5,665 nt of DNA from Bacteriovorax stolpii (GTDB lineage: Bacteria; Bdellovibrionota; Bacteriovoracia; Bacteriovoracales; Bacteriovoracaceae): contig CAMAYW010000181.1 of NCBI GenBank assembly GCA_945862475.1, positions 1 to 5,665 on the forward strand, written 5' to 3'. Each line of letters begins with the position of its first letter. Within the stretch, counting starts at the first letter, position 1. The translations under genes and the position numbers were made by a program. The notes under the pieces are model-generated. The model did not search any database and had not been told where the DNA came from. It was given only the letters and a program-made list of their open reading frames with translations. This document shows positions 1 to 5,120 of the stretch, piece after piece.

Positions 1-246
1 GTAATCGCTGAAAGTTATGCTCTGGAGTACGGAACAGATACTCTCGAAATGATTAAGGAAGAGCGCCCGGCCCGAGTCGTGCTGGTAGATGATGTACTCG
101 CCACAGGCGGAACACTGAGGGCAGCGGCTTCTCTCTGTTCAAAAAACAAGCTCGAAGTTAAGGCCATGTCTCTTCTTATTAACCTGACTTTTTTAAATAA
201 CTTTAAACAGGAAGGTCTTCCTGTTCACTCCGTTCTTAATTACTAA
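1..246 (+). CDS. apt: Adenine phosphoribosyltransferase, C-terminal part (5' end outside window)
   Basis: Frame 1 is open from the first base to a TAA at 244-246, giving 81 residues of a protein that begins before the window. It starts VIAESYALEYGTDTLEM and continues with the PRPP-binding signature VVLVDDVLATGGT, the hallmark of type I phosphoribosyltransferases. The preceding SYxLEYGTDxLE segment is specific to Apt, which joins adenine to PRPP to make AMP in cytosolic purine salvage. The tail (SLLINLTFLNNFKQEGLPVHSVLNY split over two strands of the fold) matches the usual Apt ending in layout. Known Apt proteins are about 170-185 residues, so slightly under half is present. The internal ATG at position 49 is not the start, because the conserved Apt segment lies upstream of it. 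The gene is followed at once by a hairpin with a T-run (257-310) that probably ends its transcript. Confidence 0.93.
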   Translation, partial: VIAESYALEYGTDTLEMIKEERPARVVLVDDVLATGGTLRAAASLCSKNKLEVKAMSLLINLTFLNNFKQEGLPVHSVLNY

Positions 247-251
247 GTTCT

Positions 252-278
252 TTGATTAATCCCAAAATGGTTTACAAT
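252..278 (+). promoter_or_regulatory. Possible promoter for the secreted-protein gene at 285
   Basis: TACAAT at 273-278 differs from the -10 consensus at one base. A weak -35 candidate TTGATT lies at 252-257 with a short 15-bp spacer. Normal spacing from this -10 puts the transcription start at or within a base or so of the A of the ATG at 285, so the transcript would be leaderless. This agrees with the lack of any Shine-Dalgarno sequence before that ATG. The -35 and spacer are poor, so this is tentative. Confidence 0.35.
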
Positions 279-310
279 TAAAACATGTGGATCATTTTGG
301 GATTATTTTT
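257..310 (+). terminator. Probable intrinsic terminator of apt, overlapping the next gene's start codon
   Basis: Bases 257-269 (TAATCCCAAAATG) are the exact reverse complement of 293-305 (CATTTTGGGATTA), a perfect 13-bp inverted repeat. Pairing can continue inward through 276/286, with three G-U pairs, to a stem of about 20 bp closed by a 9-base loop (277-285). The 3' arm runs directly into TTTTT at 306-310. It lies 10 bases after the apt stop, where a terminator is expected. The odd point is that the loop and 3' arm contain the ATG at 285 and the first seven codons of the following gene. Stem strength is judged by eye, not by folding software. Confidence 0.72.
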
Positions 311-1541
311 CTGTCTATCGGCCAACGCTCTCGAGTCCTTCGACCGACTGGCGAATATCAAAATTTTAAAAGTTTTGCCAAACAACGTCGTGATGTTAAA
401 TCGAGGTCTCGAGGATGGTATCAGACGCAATGATCATGCAAAAATCAGTCACGAACTCAATGGTTACAGCTCCAGAGCGATATGCCTTAAGGCCTCTTCA
501 GATTTATCCTATTGGAAGATTTACCGAGTGCCTCATTCGGAAGTTTTCTCAATGGATAATGAGTATGTCTTAACAGGTATAGGGGACAAAGAGATTCCCC
601 AGAGAGTAAGTCTTTGGATGGAAAAAGAGGGCCAATTTCAGGAACCCGAAGAGACATCAAAAAAAGAGCTGGGTTCGGATCCTTTCAAAATTTCAACCGA
701 TCTTCCCGAAAAATTAACAGAAAGAGACCTTATAGAACCGGTCGGGCTTGATCGGCGAAAACTTTACGTTGAGCAGGCATGGAATCAAGAGCAATTTAAA
801 AAAGATTTATCGACTTACAACCTCTCTCTCTTTGCTTCTCCCTTCATGAGACAATCCATAAACCAAGCTGAGAGTTTAAGATATGGTTTTAAAGGCGGAA
901 ACCTTGCCTCTAAGTACCGACTCCTGACACAATTTGAACAACAGCAAACTCAAATTAAAAATCCTGTCACGAAAGAAGTCGTTAGAACGAGAGGAACGAA
1001 TGGACAAGTTCAATTCGTCATCCATCACTTAACGCCTTCTTTGTCTTCACTAAGTCTCATTAATTATAACTCTCAAAAATTTAGTGATCTTGGTACTCCG
1101 TCTTCCCATTGGCAAGTGGGAGTTCTGGGTTTTACCTGGCACATGTATGACTCAAAGACTTGGGAGTACATGGATTTTTCCTACATTCCACTTTATGATG
1201 TTCGTAAAACTGACGTCATCAAAAATGGTCAAATCTCGGAATATCCTAAGAGTGGCTTAAGACATGGCCTTCGATTTGGTATGAAAAGTCGAATCAACGA
1301 GAGAGTTGCTTTTGAAAACATGCTTTGGGTGAGACCCTATCAGGACCTTGCTTCTTGGATGATTGAAACGGACAATCTGAATCTTGCGAATGATTTAAAA
1401 TTCATCGTTAGTTTAACTGAGAACTTATTTTTTGATTACAACTTGATTTATCAGAAAGATAAAATTTGGAAAACCAAAAGTGGTTTACCCGATAGTAATA
1501 CCATTAATTCTTTAAATTTAAGATATGATTTTAGTCTTTAG
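285..1541 (+). CDS. Unrecognised secreted protein, probable outer-membrane or cell-envelope beta-rich protein
   Basis: 418 residues. I do not recognise a named family. The N-terminus MWIILGLFFCLSANA is a hydrophobic export signal with a likely signal peptidase I site after ANA (residue 15), though the n-region has no Lys/Arg. Residues about 20-55 (IKILKVLPNNVVMLNRGLED) resemble the small beta domain with a 'G-L-x-x-G-x-x-x-x-D' turn seen in some envelope and flagellar-associated proteins. Residues about 95-160 are charged and linker-like. From about 175 to the end, alternating polar/hydrophobic stretches rich in Tyr, Trp and Phe suggest transmembrane or extended beta strands, ending LNLRYDFSL, much like a barrel's last strand; a DUF481-type barrel is possible but unproven. 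ATG 285 is the only usable start: an in-frame TAA lies at 279-281. No Shine-Dalgarno is visible. The 3' end overlaps tlyA, on the other strand, by 11 bp. Confidence 0.85.
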   Translation: MWIILGLFFCLSANALESFDRLANIKILKVLPNNVVMLNRGLEDGIRRNDHAKISHELNGYSSRAICLKASSDLSYWKIYRVPHSEVFSMDNEYVLTGIGDKEIPQRVSLWMEKEGQFQEPEETSKKELGSDPFKISTDLPEKLTERDLIEPVGLDRRKLYVEQAWNQEQFKKDLSTYNLSLFASPFMRQSINQAESLRYGFKGGNLASKYRLLTQFEQQQTQIKNPVTKEVVRTRGTNGQVQFVIHHLTPSLSSLSLINYNSQKFSDLGTPSSHWQVGVLGFTWHMYDSKTWEYMDFSYIPLYDVRKTDVIKNGQISEYPKSGLRHGLRFGMKSRINERVAFENMLWVRPYQDLASWMIETDNLNLANDLKFIVSLTENLFFDYNLIYQKDKIWKTKSGLPDSNTINSLNLRYDFSL

Positions 1542-2256
1542 TTTTTTTAAACCAACTTAAAAATTCTTTATTTCCAGATTTTCCCTCAATAGGTGAATCG
1601 ATCGTTTGTAAATAAATCCAACCAGAGCTCTTGGCAAATGCAATAACTTCTTCCAAAACAAGTGCCTGGACTTTGGGATCTTTAATGACCCCGTCCTTTG
1701 GAAGCTTATCTCGACCGGCCTCAAACTGAGGTTTTATGAGAACGATGAGATCAGCATCTGGTTTTAAGAGTTTAAACACATTGGTGAGGACTTTTGTGAT
1801 CGAGATAAATGAAAGATCCATTACGGCACCATCCGCGAATTCAGGAAGTTCAAAAAGCTCTCGAATATTTGTCCCTTCCATGTTGATCACGCGTGGATCT
1901 TTGACTAATTTGGGATCTAGTTGATCATGCCCAACATCGATCGCATAAATTTTAGAAGCACCATTTTCTAAAAGGATCTCTGTAAACCCACCTGTACTCG
2001 CTCCCACATCAAGAAAAACTTTTTGAGAAACATTTACCTCAAAGACGTCTAGAGCTTTGAGAAGTTTTAAGGCCCCTCTACCCACAAAAATTTGAGATTT
2101 AATGTCGATTTGAGAATCTAGATTGATAAGATCACTGGCCTTCTTAATTAATTGCCCATTAACCAAGACTTCACCATTTTCAATAAGAGTCTTTGCCTTG
2201 GATCTCGTGGAAACAAATCCCCTTTCTGCAAGAATTTTGTCGGCCCGATCTTTCAC
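1531..2256 (-). CDS. tlyA: TlyA-family S4/FtsJ rRNA methyltransferase (hemolysin A-type)
   Basis: 241 residues in two domains. Residues about 3-60 form an S4 RNA-binding domain (RADKILAERGFVSTRSKAK, then LIENGEVLVNGQ). Residues about 57-235 are an FtsJ/RrmJ-type SAM-dependent methyltransferase: FVGRGALKL, SAM-binding loop FLDVGASTGGFTEILL (81-96), VMDLSF, LIKPQFEAGR and GKSGNKEFL. K64, D147, K175 and E231 fall where the family's K-D-K-E catalytic tetrad is expected. Characterised TlyA proteins 2'-O-methylate cytidines in 16S and/or 23S rRNA; some homologues have been called haemolysins, which I would not assume here. Length is a little short of the usual 245-270. The start is GTG at 2256, overlapping the dapF TGA as GTGA, with an SD-like GAAGGTG in the dapF tail, so it is translationally coupled to dapF. 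Confidence 0.93.
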   Translation of the reverse strand: MKDRADKILAERGFVSTRSKAKTLIENGEVLVNGQLIKKASDLINLDSQIDIKSQIFVGRGALKLLKALDVFEVNVSQKVFLDVGASTGGFTEILLENGASKIYAIDVGHDQLDPKLVKDPRVINMEGTNIRELFELPEFADGAVMDLSFISITKVLTNVFKLLKPDADLIVLIKPQFEAGRDKLPKDGVIKDPKVQALVLEEVIAFAKSSGWIYLQTIDSPIEGKSGNKEFLSWFKKTKD

Positions 2257-3035
2257 AATGTGTATTCACCTTCAAAGCAAAACTTCACTTCTCCAGCATA
2301 GAGAATCTTGTCGGCAACAGAAATACGCTGAGAACCACCTAGAGTCTTCAACGTTATATCTCCAGACCATCCATACCAGTGATGAAGCGCCAGTCCACAA
2401 GCAGTAAGCCCAGTTCCGCAAGAGAATGTTTCGTCTTCAACTCCTCTTTCATAAGTTCGAACGTAGGCCGTTTGGTGACCTTCAAGGACTTGAAGGAAAC
2501 TAACGTTTGTCCCGTTCGGAAACATTTTATGAAAGCGGTATTGAGGAGCACGAGATTTAATATCAATTCTTTTTGCCTCATGAACTTCAAACACTAAATG
2601 AGGCACACCTGTGTTTACAAAAAAGCTTCTTTTATATTCATTAAAAGAAGAAAGATCATAGGCGTTCTTGTCTTTAATTTCAGACATCTCAACTGCAAAG
2701 GCTCCATCTTTCTTCGTGATCTCATAAACACCGTTCATCGTTTTAATTCTGTAGGAGTTTTTTCTTTCTTTATTTTGATCATCTAAGTACGTCACGAGGC
2801 AGCGAATACCATTTCCACACATCTCAGCTTCACCACCATCTGAGTTATAAATCTGCATTCGCCCATCAGCATTTTCAGCAGAGCTAAGAACCAAAATACC
2901 ATCGGCCCCAACCCCAAAATGCCTATTGCACATTGAAGAAATGAGCTCTTTAGTGAGGGGAACTTCTGGGCGATTCAAGATAATGAAATCATTCCCATTA
3001 CCTGAGTACTTGTGGAATTTAATTTTATTTTGCAT
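2253..3035 (-). CDS. dapF: Diaminopimelate epimerase
   Basis: 260 residues, complete. DapF interconverts LL- and meso-diaminopimelate in the cytosol, the step that feeds both peptidoglycan cross-linking and lysine. The hallmarks are all present: KYSGNGNDFIIL at 9-20, RHFGVGADGIL, the first catalytic cysteine in NSDGGEAEMCGNGIRC (C73), NTGVPHLVFEV (141-151), FPNGTNVSF, and the second catalytic cysteine in RGVEDETFSCGTGLTACG (C206). The length is slightly below the usual 270-280. It is first in an operon with tlyA, with a 4-base stop/start overlap. ATG 3035 is preceded by no strong ribosome-binding site. A TATAAT box about 50 bases upstream (3082-3087) is the likely promoter. A meso-DAP pathway fits a Gram-negative cell wall. 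Confidence 0.96.
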   Translation of the reverse strand: MQNKIKFHKYSGNGNDFIILNRPEVPLTKELISSMCNRHFGVGADGILVLSSAENADGRMQIYNSDGGEAEMCGNGIRCLVTYLDDQNKERKNSYRIKTMNGVYEITKKDGAFAVEMSEIKDKNAYDLSSFNEYKRSFFVNTGVPHLVFEVHEAKRIDIKSRAPQYRFHKMFPNGTNVSFLQVLEGHQTAYVRTYERGVEDETFSCGTGLTACGLALHHWYGWSGDITLKTLGGSQRISVADKILYAGEVKFCFEGEYTL

Positions 3036-3081
3036 GGATAAGTTCTAACACAAGGGTCAAATTATTGAAATAGTGTCCTAT

Positions 3082-3110
3082 ATTATAAGAAAAAGAACAA
3101 TTTCAGGAAA
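3082..3110 (-). promoter_or_regulatory. Possible dapF-tlyA promoter
   Basis: On the minus strand a perfect TATAAT lies at 3087-3082. Seventeen bases upstream is only TTTCCT (3110-3105), a poor -35. The expected start near 3075 would give a 5' leader of about 40 bases before the dapF ATG. The evidence is essentially the -10 box and its position. Confidence 0.4.
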
Positions 3111-3117
3111 CTCAATA

Positions 3118-3146
3118 TTGGCAATAATAAGAGGATCAAGTAAATT
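3118..3146 (+). promoter_or_regulatory. Promoter of the tRNA gene
   Basis: TTGGCA at 3118-3123 (5/6 of the -35 consensus), a 17-bp spacer and TAAATT at 3141-3146 (a weaker but acceptable -10). The predicted start is near 3153, about six bases before the tRNA. GGCC follows the -10 at 3151-3154, a GC-rich discriminator typical of growth-controlled stable-RNA promoters. Confidence 0.6.
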
Positions 3147-3158
3147 AATAGGCCTTAG

Positions 3159-3235
3159 GGGACTATAGCTCAATTGGTTAGAGCTCCCGGCTCATAACCG
3201 GGTGGTTACAAGTTCAAGTCTTGTTAGTCCCACCA
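3159..3235 (+). tRNA. tRNA with anticodon CAU (Met elongator or lysidine-modified Ile2)
   Basis: A full 77-base cloverleaf can be folded by hand. The acceptor stem is GGGACTA (3159-3165) with TAGTCCC (3225-3231), then an encoded ACCA end (3232-3235). The D stem is GCTC/GAGC. The anticodon stem is CCCGG (3186-3190) with CCGGG (3198-3202), and the loop CTCATAA places CAT at 3193-3195. The variable loop is TGGTT. The T stem is ACAAG/CTTGT with loop TTCAAGT. The paired first base excludes a typical initiator tRNA, which has an unpaired 1-72. CAU alone cannot separate elongator Met from Ile2, whose C34 is changed to lysidine by TilS. The CCGG-CTCATAA-CCGG arm and the TTCAAGTC T-arm lean me slightly to Ile2. 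The gene sits at the border between core-like and accessory-looking DNA. Confidence 0.95.
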
Positions 3236-3274
3236 CTTCTACCAAATCCACAACCATTTTTCAGAAGTTATGCT

Positions 3275-3336
3275 CTAAATACTCGGGATCTGAGTGAGGA
3301 AAAAAAGTTGTGATTGCCTTTCAAGTGATCCGTCAT
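3275..3336 (-). pseudogene. Broken 5' fragment of a helix-turn-helix gene (remnant of the 5121-5495 family)
   Basis: Just after the lipoprotein gene, and sharing its ATGA stop/start overlap (3336-3333), comes a stretch matching the first codons of the intact helix-turn-helix gene at 5495. Of 30 bases (3327-3298 against 5482-5453), 28 are identical. Read in the ancestral frame it gives SLERQSQLFFLTQ, against PLEGQLQLFFPT in the intact copy, and then a TAG at 3277-3275. A net loss of 4 bases after the ATG puts the start out of frame. The remaining roughly 100 codons are absent before the tRNA. From the ATG as it stands only a 22-codon ORF (to 3268) can be read. I take it as decay after cassette duplication; a functional micro-ORF is less likely. 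Confidence 0.7.
3298..3327. repeat. Copy A of a 30-bp direct repeat
   Basis: It matches 5453-5482 in the same orientation with two mismatches (3312 G for A; 3320 T for C), including an unbroken run of seven A. It marks the start of the broken helix-turn-helix gene. Base identity falls off sharply on both sides, although the flanking lipoproteins are related at protein level. Confidence 0.85.
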
Positions 3337-3761
3337 TTCGCCTCCCACCTAAACTCATATAAAAGCATTGATGGACGGTATTCATACGAAATATTTTCTG
3401 AAGCACACTTGCCAGATTCAATCATGTGCACTGTATGTCCAATATCTTTGAATTCTGATTTCTCATTCCATGAACAAGAAATAATCTTTTTAAGATCCTG
3501 AAATCTTTCCTTTTGGACAAATAAAAATTGAATCATGAGTTTTCCTGATGAATCAAAAAAATGACCACTCTCGATTGATTTCCAAGGGAATCGATAAATG
3601 ATTCCATCATGTTTTATTTCGTAATTAGATCCAAGTTTTTCAATCACTCGATCCTTGGTCGCTTTCTCATGCCACAACTTATTAATAACTGAATAACGAT
3701 CATCATTTTTTTGACTAAAGGTACATGCCATTATCGAAAACAATAATATTAATTTCATCAT
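3333..3761 (-). CDS. Small probable lipoprotein with BamE/SmpA-like N-terminal half, unknown function
   Basis: 142 residues. MMKLILLFSIMAC is a short lipoprotein-type signal (IMAC, Cys13, with an unusual Met at -2), so the mature protein is probably lipid-anchored in the envelope. Residues about 32-60 (HEKATKDRVIEKLGSNYE, then IIYRFPWK) follow the 'T-xx-V-xxx-LG...Y' pattern of SmpA/OmlA/BamE-type small lipoproteins; this is a fold-level guess. The C-terminal half has two further cysteines (C96 in CSW, C119 in GKC), a GHTV motif and a YEFRWE ending. The same features recur in the protein cut off at 5492-5665, so the two are paralogues. The start is ATG 3761, overlapping the peptidase stop as ATGA and preceded by a good AAAAGGAAG ribosome-binding site inside the peptidase gene. 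Coupling suggests it works with the peptidase, perhaps as partner or inhibitor (inference). Confidence 0.85.
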   Translation of the reverse strand: MMKLILLFSIMACTFSQKNDDRYSVINKLWHEKATKDRVIEKLGSNYEIKHDGIIYRFPWKSIESGHFFDSSGKLMIQFLFVQKERFQDLKKIISCSWNEKSEFKDIGHTVHMIESGKCASENISYEYRPSMLLYEFRWEAK

Positions 3762-4462
3762 TTCAATCTTCCTTTTAGAAATTGATGAATCTTGGGATAC
3801 TTCTTTGCGTATGACTCTGGAGAGACATAGAACTCTTCCACGTGGTTGGAGAAATCTTCTTCTTTGCTCACTGATGAATCTGGCTTAATTAAAACTTTGG
3901 GCGGAATTTCGTAAACCTTTCCTGCCTGATCAACTTCCAGCTTCCAGCCTGAAAGATCAACGAATTCGTTAACCCCCTCAGGGCCTAGTTTTTTATAAAT
4001 GTGATGAGATGACTCATGAACAATGATAGATTTCTTGTTTTGTTCTTTAAAGAACAGATCATAAAGAATTATTGATTTATTAATCAGTTCACTGGAGGCC
4101 GAATTCCCTTTATACATGGAATCCTTTGCTCGTCGAAAATTATAACTCTTAACTTCTGTCCAAGCCGGCAAAGTTGGTAAAATTTCAAGCAGAAGCTGCA
4201 TTTCACTTCTTTCCCACTTCTTAAAAACCTCTCCCTTGTGAGACCAACCAACAATAGGATCATCAGAAAATTGCTTGAAATAAATATCAGCGTCTTTCCA
4301 TTTATTTCTACAATATTCTTTACGCGGATGTTCGCGAACTCCGCTGGTTCCTTGGCGTGGATGCCTATCGACGCTGGCGGCTGAGTATTTAGTCTGCCAC
4401 CACTGGCATTCCACTGAGTATGCTGAAGGAACATAGAGAATAAGAAATAGCAACAACTTCAT
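3758..4462 (-). CDS. Exported putative HExxH zinc metallopeptidase
   Basis: 234 residues. MKLLLFLILYVPSAYS is a signal peptide with a likely cleavage after AYS; Cys19 is not in a proper lipobox. Residues 25-55 carry a basic motif pair, RHPR and REHPRKEYCR, in a cysteine-containing N-terminal region I cannot assign (C19 and C51 could form a disulphide). The catalytic motif is VHESSHHIY: H149-E150-x-x-H153, a gluzincin-like zinc site with E150 as general base. About 50 residues on, EEDFSNHVEEFYVSPESY probably supplies the third ligand (E202 or near). That layout, helix with HExxH then E-D-F-x-x-x-V-x-x-Y...P, is seen in several secreted or toxin-associated peptidase families. It is tied to the downstream lipoprotein by an ATGA overlap and starts only 7 bases after higA, with no visible promoter of its own. 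The substrate is unknown. Confidence 0.85.
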   Translation of the reverse strand: MKLLLFLILYVPSAYSVECQWWQTKYSAASVDRHPRQGTSGVREHPRKEYCRNKWKDADIYFKQFSDDPIVGWSHKGEVFKKWERSEMQLLLEILPTLPAWTEVKSYNFRRAKDSMYKGNSASSELINKSIILYDLFFKEQNKKSIIVHESSHHIYKKLGPEGVNEFVDLSGWKLEVDQAGKVYEIPPKVLIKPDSSVSKEEDFSNHVEEFYVSPESYAKKYPKIHQFLKGRLK

Positions 4463-4469
4463 TTTTAAA

Positions 4470-4775
4470 TTATCCAGCCTTATTTAGCTTACCTGGTAAT
4501 TCACTGTCCTTCATATCGTTCTGGGCATCAAATAGGTCAACCGCAAGTTGAGCATTTAGCCAAAACTCAGGTGAAGTATCGAAGGCGGAAGCGAGTTTCA
4601 ATGCGAGTTCGGAAGACACAGACGTCTTCCCATTCACAAGACGATTAATCACCTTAATATCAATTCCAATATGATCCGCGACAATTTTTTGAGTCAGGCC
4701 AAGAGGAACAAGATACTCTTCTTTAAGAATTTCTCCAGGAGTAGTGGGTCTTCTCGTAAAACGCTTTATCTTCAT
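4470..4775 (-). CDS. higA: HigA-family antitoxin, XRE-type DNA-binding protein
   Basis: 101 residues, complete. The family opening RPTTPGEILKEEYLVPLGLT is followed by an XRE/Cro-type helix-turn-helix at about 28-52 (KIVADHIGIDIKVINRLVNG) and the family's TSPEFWLNAQ signature at 67-76. Antitoxins of this type bind the HigB ribonuclease and, through the HTH, repress their own promoter. The order is toxin first, antitoxin second, as is typical of higBA. Its ATG lies 9 bases after the higB stop, with GAGG at 4783-4780 as ribosome-binding site. The C-terminal 15 residues (NDMKDSELPGKLNKAG) are polar and probably flexible. The metallopeptidase gene follows after 7 bases. Confidence 0.95.
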   Translation of the reverse strand: MKIKRFTRRPTTPGEILKEEYLVPLGLTQKIVADHIGIDIKVINRLVNGKTSVSSELALKLASAFDTSPEFWLNAQLAVDLFDAQNDMKDSELPGKLNKAG

Positions 4776-4784
4776 AAAACCTCG

Positions 4785-5075
4785 CTAATGATAGTCAACG
4801 ATATCCACTTCAGTGGGACCTTGAGTTGTCCATTGAAAGATAATTCTCCATTGATCATTGACCCTAATGCTATAGAAACCTTTCAAATTACCTTTTAATT
4901 CTTCAAGACGATTACCAGGAGGGGAACGCAAATCCAGCAAGACATTAGCGTAATGGAGCATATCTAGCTTTCTCCTCGCAATGGAATGAACTGATCTCCA
5001 TCCAACTTTGGAAGGAATTTTACCAGTGTAAAAAAAATCTCGAATTCTATCGCCTGCAAAGCCAACAATAGCCAT
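4785..5075 (-). CDS. higB: HigB-family toxin, RelE-fold mRNA interferase
   Basis: 96 residues from ATG 5075. RelE/HigB toxins cleave mRNA, usually at the ribosome. The family blocks are clear: the N-terminal helix AGDRIRDFFYTGKIPSK, LRSPPGNRLEELKGNLKG (49-66), the central strand motif YSIRVNDQWRIIF (68-80) and the C-terminal EVDIVDYH. The conserved basic and aromatic residues expected at the active surface (R71, N73, W76, R77, H96) are intact, so it looks functional. A longer reading from GTG 5090 adds five residues, but that GTG lies in the spacer of a near-consensus promoter whose -10 box is 5086-5081, so it would not be transcribed from there. The chosen ATG falls at the predicted transcription start, with no leader and no ribosome-binding site. 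It is cotranscribed with higA. Confidence 0.93.
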   Translation of the reverse strand: MAIVGFAGDRIRDFFYTGKIPSKVGWRSVHSIARRKLDMLHYANVLLDLRSPPGNRLEELKGNLKGFYSIRVNDQWRIIFQWTTQGPTEVDIVDYH

Positions 5076-5080
5076 TACTA

Positions 5081-5109
5081 AATATACCACTACGAGGTAT
5101 ACCTGTCAA
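5081..5109 (-). promoter_or_regulatory. Strong higBA promoter
   Basis: On the minus strand: a perfect TTGACA -35 at 5109-5104, a 17-bp spacer and TATATT at 5086-5081 (5/6 of the -10 consensus). This is the best sigma-70-type promoter in the window. It begins 11 bases after the stop of the upstream helix-turn-helix gene. The predicted start is at about 5074-5075, on the higB ATG itself. Confidence 0.82.
5083..5103. promoter_or_regulatory. Probable HigA operator within the higBA promoter
   Basis: TATACC at 5083-5088 and GGTATA at 5096-5101 form an inverted repeat with a 7-base gap. The second arm is also part of the 8-bp palindrome GGTATACC (5096-5103). These half-sites cover the spacer and -10 box, so a bound HigA dimer would block RNA polymerase, as is known for HigA autoregulation. 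No binding data; the assignment rests on symmetry and position. Confidence 0.6.
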
Positions 5110-5120
5110 CGGTCATTACT

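Noticed and set aside
1471..1486. Hairpin AAACCA-AAAG-TGGTTT near the end of the secreted-protein gene
   Set aside because: It lies inside coding sequence and is not followed by a T-run on either strand.
2123..2786. Several plus-strand ORFs of 62-94 codons across dapF and tlyA
   Set aside because: They are antisense shadows of two clearly conserved enzymes.
3284..3297. Small hairpin ACTC...GAGT before the A-run as a terminator
   Set aside because: A four-base stem is too short and the run is A, not T, on the strand that would follow it; on the other strand the T-run precedes the stem.
3268..3336. A 22-codon ORF starting at the ATGA overlap after the lipoprotein
   Set aside because: Its bases match the helix-turn-helix gene start in a different frame, so it is better explained as a frameshifted remnant than as a real small protein.
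3310..3501. 63-codon plus-strand ORF from GTG
   Set aside because: It is antisense to the well-supported lipoprotein gene, has no family resemblance and no ribosome-binding site.
4084..4434. 116-codon minus-strand ORF in another frame of the peptidase gene
   Set aside because: It lies wholly inside the peptidase reading frame, which has a signal peptide and HExxH motif; the alternative translation shows no recognisable features.
5076..5090. Longer higB start at GTG 5090 (adds MVYLV)
   Set aside because: The GTG and next codons lie inside the spacer and -10 box of the strong promoter, so they would not be in the mRNA.
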